Below the pieces are notes generated by a model. It did not search any database and was not told where the DNA came from. It was given only the letters and a program-made list of their open reading frames with translations. Below, one piece after another: positions 36,629-46,303 of a stretch of 52,638 bases of DNA. This DNA is from Paramarasmius palmivorus (lineage: Eukaryota > Basidiomycota > Agaricomycetes > Agaricales > Marasmiaceae). The position numbers and the translations under genes are program-made. Within the stretch, counting starts at the first letter, position 1; each line of letters begins with the position of its first letter. The stretch spans positions 1 to 52,638 of the forward strand of contig JAYKXP010000234.1 in the NCBI GenBank assembly GCA_037176845.1, written 5' to 3'.

Positions 36629-39600
36629 CTAAATATCTGAAAATTTGGATGCATCCTGAATGTTAACGCTATCGTATATAGGGAGGGTATGACGCGCCCG
36701 TATAAGTCGCTTAACATCCCTGTTCACTAATGATCCTGGTCCGACATAGAACACCTTCGAGCGCTCCTCATCGAGTAGGAACTCTGAAAACGAGGGATGG
36801 TGAAAGTGTATTGGGCATGGCCTCTCTGGGTCGAGCGAGAAATCGAGTATCGGGCGAAGTGATTCACATGTAGTGTTAAGCAATGGACCATCATTTCCGC
36901 GAAGATAGTTTCTGATGCAATCCGAAATTGAAGCAGATTTTTCCCGTTCGAATCTTATCGCCAATAGAAGAATTTGTAATACTGTGTGACGATTCTCCGA
37001 CGCGAAACCGGTGCAAAGTACGTGGTGATATAAACAATCCAAGTGGTGATTTGGATTCATTGGACTCTGGGAGGAATTTCTACGCCCTTCGTTCACGATC
37101 ACAAGCAAGGCTTGGGTAGGATTGCTTTGCGTTCTGATGTACCGGATGAGTGTTTGAACATATATTTCCTGCCCGCGTGCCATATGAACAAGCTGCTCGA
37201 CTTTGGCGTTGCCGAGCCACAGATGGTGCTTGTATAGGTGATAACGAAGAGATGTCCTGACCGTTTCATGTGGAGAAAGTGGTATAGCGTGAGGTCCCGC
37301 ATATTTCACATCCAGCAGGAAATCAGAAAAGGAAGGGTGCCAGAACGATACCATTGTCTCTCCGTTGTCATGCATGACCCGGCAAACTGGCGACAATTTG
37401 TACAAAATACGTGAAACGATTGTTATATGCAGCTCCAGGACGCGGGATAACAATGCTGTAGAGATCCGTGGGCTGCCTTCGCGAATTAGCCAAAGTAGCT
37501 GACGGATCTTGTGAGAAGTGTCGCAGCTGTCCAAAACAAGGCGATAGAGGGTATAAAGCTCGAATTCGGGGGATGTTTCATGTTGTTCGAGCTCAGAATC
37601 AAGAACCTTCGTTAACCGTTGTAAAGGGTCAGCGGCGAGATATCGAGTAAGTGTTTCCACGTATACATGACGCCCTCCTGATTTTCGCAGGATAGATCGG
37701 AAAGCTGTTTGTCCGGGCCATGACTGCGGCAACTCGTGTATTGTAGGAAGACTAGCCATCATTATTTTGAGATAGACCACAAACATCTGATCCTTGGAAA
37801 GAGGGGTAATGTAGAACTGTTGCGCGCGGTCCGGAGATCGTAGAAAGTCCGAGATGGATGGATGACGGAAAGTTATGGGATCATTGGTGGTTGAGGGAAT
37901 ATAAACGATGGGGCGCAGCTTGGCGAGACAACTTATAACTGCATTTTGATCTATGTCCAGAGCCTGCGCGACTAACCAAGGTATATTAGTCGGTAGCTCT
38001 GGACTTGTAGCGAGTACCAGCCGCAGAATACGGAGGGTAACATCCCCACATTCCCGAAGTATCTCCCGGCAGAGCAGGTCCATTTCGGCAGTTGGAGATC
38101 GTTGTCGAGGTTGCAGGGACAATACCGCGTCCAACCGACCATCAGAATCGAGGATCTTTGTTAACCTCTGGGCAGGGCTGTCACTGTCACCGATATATTG
38201 AATAAGTGTCTCCAGGTATAAAAGCTCCCCTCCTGATTTTTGCAGGATAGATTGGAAAGCTGATTGTCTGGGCCATGACCGCGGTAGCCCGTGTTCTCTA
38301 CGGACACTAGCTATCGCCTTCCTGAGATATATCTCAGCCTGAATCTCGAGAGAGCTCAAAGGGGCAACATAGAACTGTTGCGCGCGCTCTGGAGATCGTA
38401 GGAAGGCCGAGATGGATGAATGGCGGATAAGTATGGAATCGTTGGGGGTCGAGGGAATATGGACAATGGGGCACAACTGGACCAGATGGTCCGCAATTGT
38501 GTCCTCATCTATGTCAAGAATATGGGCGACTGACGAAGGTGTATTACTGGGGTATTTCGTTCAATTCGGATGGTCACACGTCACAAGCCCAAAATTGTCC
38601 GAAATTTTTCGGATGGTCACAGGTCACGCATGGCTCATCCGAAAGGTCGCCGGATGTGACCACCAAAAACCTGCCAAATTCGGCAGTTTTGGGCGCTAAC
38701 ATCCGAAAATTTTTCGGCGGTCACAGACCGCCAAGGTCCCATCCGAATAGTGACTTCCGGATGGCGAGGTCACAGGTCACACCCCCATCCGAATTGAACG
38801 AAATACCCCAGTAGTCGGTAACTCTGGACTTGTAGCAAGTACCAGCTGCAAAATACATAGGGCAATGTCCCCACATTCCCGAAGTATTTCCTGACAGAGT
38901 AGGTCCATTTCGGCAGTTGGAGATGTTTGTCGAGGTTGCAGGGACAACACCGCGTTCAACCGACCATCAGGATCGCCCTCGAGGTAATCCAAAAGGATGT
39001 CCGCATACAGAGTTTGCCCGCCAGCCCGCTCTGCACAAGATGCGAGAGCAATCTTCCCAGGCCAGGGCTGGGGTAACCGGCATGTGCCAAGAGAACTGAA
39101 GCTCTCAAACCTCGGGATGAAGTACGCCTTCATTCTCACATCATCAGGCAGAGATGGCACGAAAAATTCCTGGGAACGCTCAGGATCCCGAAGAAACTCG
39201 GGAAACGACGCGTGAAAAATCACTATCCGCTCCCTAGACTTGCTTGGTACCTGGAGCACGGAATGTAGTCCAATCATTAATACCGGAATCATCGCTTCGT
39301 CCAATTCAAGGATCTGGGCTATCAACCACAGCTCATTTGTCAAAATGTCCGGGCTACTGCCGAGCACGAGCTGCAAAATTTGAAGAACAGTTGCTATATC
39401 ACAGCAAGAGCGAAGGATCTGCTGGTACAACAAGTCTAGTTCTGCGTACGGGCATGGTTTCGTGGGCCGCGCCTTGATTATGTCATCTAAGCATTTCGTT
39501 GGCAACGCGTCCCGGGTGTCGATGTATTTAGTCACAGTAGTGGCATACACAAATTGACCGCATGCCCTTTGGACCAATTGCGATATGACCGCAGGACCTG

Positions 39601-40561
39601 GCCATGAATCAGGAACATTCTGCATGGCCCGGTGGTGTTTGGCACGGATTTCACGAAAACGAGAGAACAGGAAGGTTTCGATGTCACGATCTGTTTCCAA
39701 TGAATCGCCGATGCGCAGACGGTCGAATGTCAAGCTCCGTAGGGAGATGCGATCGAAAAAGTCGGTGATATGGGGCTCCGGTCTACTGAATATGATGAAA
39801 TCCACTGGGCAGGAATGAGGTGATATAGTAATGGACCATAAGAGCGCCAACAATCGCTCCTGGGATGGGATGTCAAGACACTCATCAAGTCCGTCCACAA
39901 TGAGCACATTGGGCGTGTAGGCTTGAAATACACGGGGAACAGCCGTGTACGGGCCCAGAACGAGAGCCCTGAAGGCTGCTTCGATGGCGAAGCGACGAAG
40001 GATAGCTCGGTCATATTTCATCACCGCCCGAATTGCTCTGCGTGCCCAATAACGAAAGACGAATGACTTGGCGGTCGTGAGCTGGTGGGCAATGGTCGCC
40101 ACAAAGCGATCAATACGGTTTCGGGACGGATCTGTCCGCGAGAAAAAGAAGCTTGCAGCCAAACAGCTATCGGCGAATTTCTCGCAGAGAGTTTGGGCTA
40201 TGGCCGACTTCCCAACGCCTACAGTGCCGTACACCCACATGATCCTAGAGCGATTTTTTGCTAGTATCCACGTGCTGAGTGTCTTGAGAATCTCTTCTCG
40301 GGTATCTGGATGACATTTAGGAGGAGGAAATCGTTGTTCTGAGGTGTGGGTTGCGTTCAACGATGCAGAATCGGATAGGATATCGAAGGGGTTCCGGCGG
40401 TCTGCAACAGTACTACTGAGTGACAACCCGGGAGAAAGTGGAAGAAAATAGGACTTACCAGTGTACTGTTCATAGTAGTTTGCTGCATTGATTTGATTGC
40501 CTTCCACTGTATTGGAAACCCCTCCCTCTATTGTGACATTATTGCAAGAAGTAAGGGCCAT
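36629..40561 (-). CDS. NACHT-domain STAND NTPase (fungal NLR-like) with five tandem C-terminal modules, interrupted by a MITE
   Basis: The gene reads from ATG at 40561 to a stop at 36629. The NACHT core shows a P-loop (YGTVGVGKSA, residues 111-120) and a Walker B-like NVLIVDGLDECLD (218-230). STAND NTPases of this type act as oligomerising switches, in fungi often tied to self/non-self or immunity-like responses. An intron (GTAAGT to TTGCAG, 40402-40458, 57 nt) is probable near the start. The N-terminal motif VTIEGGVSNTVEGNQIN is shared with genes A and B. After NACHT come five modules, each with a (D/Y)LLY..IL helix, a (H/R)PS(F/I)S(D/E)FL motif and a long helical part; modules 2 and 3 repeat every 186 codons. 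A 265-bp MITE sits in module 2. It keeps the frame but adds a stop at 38777, leaving 594- and 615-codon halves. Without the insert and intron the protein would be about 1202 aa. WD40, ANK or TPR repeats are absent. Confidence 0.85.
38547..38811. mobile_element. 265-bp MITE with 27-bp perfect terminal inverted repeats and TA target duplication
   Basis: Both ends begin CTGGGGTATTTCGTTCAATT when read inward, and the terminal repeats match over 27 bp. TA flanks the element at 38545-38546 and 38812-38813, as for Tc1/mariner-type insertion. The sister module about 560 bp away has the uninterrupted GTATTAGTCGGTA, confirming TA as the target. Inside are repeated TTCGGATGG, ATCCGAAA and GGTCACAGGTCAC words, many as inverted pairs, and no coding frame. 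It is therefore non-autonomous. The transposase source is not in the window. Confidence 0.93.
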
Positions 40562-40919
40562 ATTCTAGCTTGCAGTCTAGCCAGAAGCAGACAATGTTGC
40601 CTGGTTGAACCTGAGGTCTTGGGTCATTAGTATCCAAATTGCGAGATAGGATCCCGAGAACTGTACCCTTGTCAGAGAAGCGAAAAAAAATATTCTCGCC
40701 TGGGTATCTAGCGCACTCGATGTGGAGGGCGGCCGTCAAGTTTGAATGCTCTATAAAACCTTCGAGCGGGTAGTAAGCAAAGAACGTTGAGCCTGCAGTG
40801 CCATGCAGAAATGAAAGTCAAAACGTGGGGGAAGGGATGCCTGGAACTACACGTGGCATCCGCATATGTGCCACGGGGACTATCATCAAACGTTGCAGCA
40901 GGCTAGTTGTCTCCCAGCG
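40562..40919. other. 5' region of the NACHT gene
   Basis: A 66-codon minus-strand frame at 40739-40539 overlaps the NACHT start in another frame. It may be an upstream open frame or simply untranslated leader. Nothing else is recognised. Confidence 0.4.
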
Positions 40920-43900
40920 CTTAAAAAACCCTGTAGGCATAACCTGCACAGCAATGTCGTCCTTTCAAGCTGATTTCTTGACTGTGCCCAAGACCCCTCT
41001 ATATCCACAGGGGAGCGTGGAGTCTAGGCAACTCTTAGGAGTGTACGAGGCTGGGATCTGAACTCGAAAGAGTCGAGCCGGGAATACGGAAATGGTCAGC
41101 GAGTTGGCTGTTACGCTCCGCAGGCTTTGGTGCTAAAACGAGATGTATGCAGCAAGGATCTCCGATTCCGTCGGGTTTGGCTAAGATGATGCTATTGAGA
41201 ACGGGCGTATATCAGTAAAACGCTTTGAAAAGGTGAGGAAAGGCGAGTACTCACCCCAAAAGAGTGTACTATGAGGTCTCAAGATCTCACCGTTCAAACG
41301 CCAACCAAACTCAATGATCCATGCTTCCAACACCGCCTTGATACCCATCGCCACGTAGGAACCATTACAAGCTCTTCACCGAGTGGACAAGACCGGGGAA
41401 GCGGCGTTGGCTTTGAGGGAATCGGATATGAATGCCAGACCAGCGAAATGACATCGCGGGACATTTCTCTCCGAGTCTTTTGACTCTTTCCTTTGTACAT
41501 CCACAGTGTCAACTTTTACACCCGCAATCCTGGTGCAATCGGTGCTCCTAGGCATGAAGCTTTTCTTGGCGGATACGAACGCCATTCCTCTGAAATTACT
41601 TTTTTACTGGCATTGTCGCTCATTGTCGGTCATGAGAAGGGCTCCAACTTCGAATTCTTCAATCTTTCATGTGGCCAGCTTCGTCAACGTTGAGCTCTGA
41701 CGTACCTGTCGTATGGTGTATATATGAGAAACAGCAGTGAGTTCCTCGGCTACAAATTGACTGATGTTCACCTTCACACTTACACTTTTATTCGTAGCTC
41801 TTTCGCTTGTCGTTCCGTCCAGGACCCTCGACAATGGAGTGGGCAAAACCCCAGCTATGGGTTGGAATCCTTACAATGTATTCTCGTACGTACCTCCTTT
41901 GACTCCACAACTGCATTCTTTGTTGACGCAGAAAGTACTATAGATGTGGTGCAACAGAAGCTCAATATCGAAGTAACGCACAAAAGTTGGTGGATTTGGG
42001 TTTGAAGCAGGTTGGGTATGAGTATCTGAACTTGTGCGTTATCATACCTCAGTCTCAGTCTTCATGTGTATCTGGCTGATCACGAATGGTCACGGTTGAC
42101 AGGGATTGTGGTTGGCAAGGCACAAAACGCGATTCATCAGGCGGTTTTACGTGGAACACGACTCGTTTTCCGTCTGGGATACCTGCATTGGCTTCGTTCG
42201 TGCATAGTTTGGGATTGAAGTTTGGGGTTTATTCGGATGCGTACGTATTACGCCAGCTGATCTCTAGTCAAATGCTCACCAGACATTCGACTCGGAATCT
42301 AGTGGTTATTTCTCATGTGACGACGTCAATGGGAGCGCCCGTTGGATTGGATCACTCAACTTCGAAGATCAAGACGCGGAGACGTTTGCCAGCTGGGGAG
42401 CGGATTATCTCAAGTATGATAATTGTTATGCGGTCAGTGAGACGGATTTTGTGGATTACAACCCACCTTTTGAGGTGAGTGATTCTACTTGTGTTGGTGC
42501 GAAAGACTATTGACATACACCCATGTTTTCAGCTCAAGGTCGGATGTTCTCTCGATAAAACCCAGGAGTAGACTAACAGCCCATCATCCCATAGCCGCGC
42601 TTCACCAAAATGAGGGACTCGCTTGCGGCGACCGGACGTATTATCCTTTACTCGGCTTGTGAATGGGGTTTACAAGATCCCGCAAGATGGCCTGGAATCA
42701 CTGTCGCCAATTCATGGAGGATGTCGTGCGTTCAAGTTCTCACAGTTGCTACCGCTTAACAGCCTTACTGATTCTCCCCAAGTAACGATATAGGCCCTCC
42801 TGCTACATGGGATAACCTGTTCCGGATAATCAACCAGGTCGTGCCGATTACTGGTTTCACGGGACCTGGAGGATTCAACGATTTGGATATGCTCTATGTT
42901 GGGAATAAGTAGTGGGTTGACAGCTGCAGAACAGCAGACGCACTTTTCGTTTTGGGCTGCGGCGAAGAGTCCGTTGTTTATTGGGATTGATATAACGCGG
43001 CCTGAGAGCGAGATTGCTGATGCGCTTGAGATTCTGAGGAATGAGAGGGTGATTGCGGTTAATGTGGGTGACGAGTTCCTTGTCCTTGCTTTGTTGGCTG
43101 ATAGTGTTCCTATAGCAAGATTCATTGGGAAAATCGATCAGCTTCAAGAGGCGTTACACAAACGATAGTGACGTTTGGGCAGGTCCTCTGTCCGATGGCT
43201 CAACAGTCGTTCGTACGTACCCAGAATTTTTCGAAATCACCAGGTTGGGTGCTAGTGGTCCTCATTTTCAGTCGTCATCAACCTACAGACTTCTTCTCGA
43301 ACGGTCACTCTAAACCTCGCCGATGTAGGCTTCTCTACTGCGGACGCACAAGACCTCGTCACGGGCAACGATCTCGGAAGGCTCACTGACACGTAAGCAC
43401 ACGATTCCTAGCTTTGGCTTTGACAAATAGCGCTTAATATTCTCGTCATAGCTACGCCACTACTCTCGCAGGCCACGGCTCTATGCTGCTCAAGCTAAGT
43501 TCAGGAACCACAGTCTCGCCTCCGGACTTTACGTTCTACCCTGCTTCTTCTGGTACCCTTTCCGGAGGAGCCAACACCCGAGATGTAAACGGTACAACCG
43601 TCGTTGGTTTTGTCGGCAACGGAGGCAAACTCACGCTCGATAACCTCGATGGAGGAAGCTCCGGAGGTACCAAGCTGCTTGCGATCGACTATATCAACGC
43701 CGAGTGGACGATGAGTAACACCGCTTGCTCGAATTGTAGGGAAGCTACATTACGCGTGAATGGTGGTGAAGAGGTTAGGGTGCAGATGCCTCTTAGTGGC
43801 CAGGTATGACATCTGTGTTGTTTTGGTTGAGATTTCGAATAACACGGTTTTTACAGAGTTGGGATATTGTGTTTCAGAACTATCTTGTGTCTGTACCGGG

Positions 43901-44280
43901 ATTTAAAGCTGGGAAGACCAATACGTTGGAGATATATAATCCATCCGCGTATACGCCTGATTTCGTTCGTGTTGGCATTGCTGTGTAACGAAGAGCGTAG
44001 TTTTTTTGCGTGCCGTCTTATTTCTGTTTTCGACGAGTTTTCGATATAGGAAGAAATTGGTCTATCTGTTACTCCTGAGACGCGTTACCACAGGCGGTAA
44101 GTGCACTGAGGATCATGTTGACGCACAATGCATTTCAAAGAACACAAGCTTTGCTTCGACTCGGTCAAGAATCCGTCGCAAGCTGTGTTTTGATGACAAT
44201 GATACTGAGGTGTATCTATTACCAATTTCTGAGTGGTCGGAGGAGGAAAACGAGTACGCGATCGGGGTTTCGTGATAGGA
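40920..44280. repeat. Segmental duplication block, copy 2
   Basis: This is the partner of 12940-16745. It carries the upstream SSFQAD-encoding stretch, the GTGTACTA word, the GH27 pseudogene and the shared 3' flank. It lacks about 520 bp of upstream DNA present in copy 1. The intact HNH gene follows at 44702. Confidence 0.85.
41764..43988 (+). pseudogene. Alpha-galactosidase GH27 copy 2, broken by a 4-bp insertion
   Basis: The exon layout matches copy 1, including the 6-nt exon, and all splice sites look usable. A 4-bp insertion at about 42906-42910 (GGAATAAGTAGTGGG against GGAATAGTGGG in copy 1) causes an immediate TAG at 42910-42912, codon 263. It falls just after the [11 protein letters not shown] segment. 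Both catalytic Asp residues lie upstream, but the end of the barrel, the beta domain and the CBM35 would be lost. Downstream frames, through GIAV and the stop at 43988, remain open apart from this single shift, so inactivation looks recent. A read error is the main alternative. Confidence 0.85.
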
Positions 44281-44701
44281 TATAAATACCAAACTGTCAT
44301 GTGACTTTCAACAACCACTGCGGCCGCGCGAAAGGGACCCGAATTTGCACTATAGACTGCAGTGCTGCTTGAATAGTATGGGAGGCAGTATGTCAACATT
44401 CCATATTAGTGAGTGAATATTTATGGTGCGCAAAAGTATACGGTATTGCCTTGAAAAACAGCCAGATGGTATACCAGGTGGTTACCACCTAGACTTCATC
44501 AAAAGGTAATGTAGATCACACGGTCTTCAGGCGCCTCCAGGCTCCGAGAACCACAATGGACCCAGCGCCATGTAGAGATTGCGTGACAGCCACATCAAAA
44601 AACCATTGTTGATCGTGTGAAAGGGTGCTGGATGATTGATCTGTATTGTGAATGACAAATCCGCTTGTCCCAACGCTTGTCTCCATCGTTTCGACACAAC
44701 G
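44281..44701. other. Intergenic between GH27 copy 2 and the HNH gene
   Basis: This DNA differs from the corresponding 16750-17370 region, so the duplicated block is not continuous here. It contains a short palindrome AGGTGGTTACCACCT at 44477-44491. An in-frame ATG at 44636 lies upstream of the chosen HNH start. Confidence 0.5.
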
Positions 44702-46089
44702 ATGTCAGTCAACGCCTTTCGTCCACACCCTCCCAAACCTTTGCAGTATGGCGATTCCAACATCCGGATCTTCATTTCCGTTTCTGTAGATCCAGCTGGG
44801 AATCGACGATGGACCGAAGACGCACTCCTCACCTTCCCGAAGACTTTTTTGCATTCATTGAATCTAAACCAAAATAACTGGATTCCTTGGCTGCGATATG
44901 CATCCTATACAATCACAGGGCAACCTGGGCTTCTCTCCTTGACTCGAAATGGAGCACAGATCATTATGATGCCAGCAACTACGCCTACAAGTAGCCTCGA
45001 CTTGTTTTATCACCCGAACAGCGATGTGATCTGCATAATTGATCCGGATCTGGACAGCGCCCTGTCGTCCTCTGTTGGTGGCCCTCGTAGGGCTGGCTTT
45101 CGAAGTGATGTCGTTGCTCGAGATCGTCGGTGCATTTGGACTGGTATCCCAGCAGATAGTTGTGAGGCAGCTCACATTGTACGACATAATAAAGACCTAC
45201 CAGTGTGTCTCCTCTTGGATTTTGCCGTGCTATCACTTATCGTCTCACTGCTAGTATATCACTCGCTTTCTAGCCACTCGTGACCACAATGAAACATTTG
45301 AAGATATCGACGACGTTAGGAATGGGCTTCTACTAGACCCCCATTACCACGCTAGATCCGCTCGAGGTGATATTGCGTTTATACGGGTGAGTGAATTCAC
45401 TTCAAAACGACTGACCCAGACTCATCATTCATTTTTAACAGACTCCCATACCTGGCATAATAACCTCATCCAACCTGCATGCCTCTCATCAACCGTTAGA
45501 CGATATCCTGACAGTCCACTACATCAAACAAGACATCTACGACAGCACCAACCCAATCCTCTTTCCTCCAAACCACACAGCTGCGACTCCTGGCTCTGGG
45601 ACCGCCGACGCTCCTTCTCGTGCCCTCCTGGACTGTGTCTATGGGTGTCATCTTCTGAACCAGTTTGGGAACGTGAAGCTCGCGAAAGATTTGTTCAAGG
45701 ATATGACGGAGCATTACTATGGTCCTTATGGCCCCTTGGCTCGAGGCGGCAAAGGAGAAGAAGAGAGAAGGAAGGAAAAGGAGAAAGAAGATAAAAGGGG
45801 ACAACAAGCGAAGGAGCGCCAGCAACGCCATGACAACCGTGAACTTCATGGCACTGGCCGCCAGGACGTGGAATGCATATCCGATTTGGAGGAGGAAGAA
45901 GACGGGGACGGAGAATCAGAGCCAGAAGTATGGCATCCACCACGCAACTTTGAAGACGCGACGATGCAGGACTTTCTCAGGCTCTTACGCTGGAGTTACA
46001 CTACCAGCAGTGTTCACGAGGATCCCCCAAGTCCGGCGGAGAAAGTGAGGGACAAGGTTGAGGCTTGGAAACAGACTCTTTCTACATAG
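44702..46089 (+). CDS. HNH endonuclease-domain protein, agaric type (426 aa)
   Basis: Exons 44702-45202, 45255-45386 and 45442-46089 join in frame across two GT-AG introns. The start was chosen because the truncated copy at 17372 begins at the equivalent ATG. The HNH_2-like domain spans about residues 140-210: Cys in RDRRCIWTG, His158 in EAAHI, Asn190 in RNGLLL, and His197/199 in DPHYH, the expected HNH metal and catalytic positions. The 160-residue N-terminal region is conserved between the two copies. The C-terminal part has a highly charged Lys/Glu/Arg stretch (about 345-380), then an acidic run and a helical end. No secretion signal is seen. The role is unknown; such proteins are common and variable in mushroom genomes (from memory). 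A nuclease function is inferred from the motif only. Confidence 0.82.
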
Positions 46090-46303
46090 AAATCACTATT
46101 AGGGGGACTGTGTACTGCATGGACTAATAATATTGTAATGTAATCTCAAGGCTTTCTTCCACTCGGTCAAGAATCATGACTACAGCTGCAAGGAAGCTGC
46201 GAGCGCGACTCGGAGCTCGGGGTTCTCGGTCCGACAAGATAGGCCGTCGGCCGCGAGTCAGAATTAATTTTCCCACTCTTCTTCATACCGCCAACACGAA
46301 TCT

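Noticed and set aside
38777..40561. Two separate NACHT-region genes (594 and 615 codons)
   Set aside because: They are halves of one frame split by the MITE; the distance between their starts is a multiple of three and the module repeats continue across the gap.
40539..40739. Separate 66-codon gene before the NACHT start
   Set aside because: It overlaps the NACHT start in another frame and has no motif; at most it is an upstream open frame.
44636..44701. Upstream ATG for the HNH gene
   Set aside because: The homologous copy at 17372 begins at the later ATG, and similarity stops before this segment.
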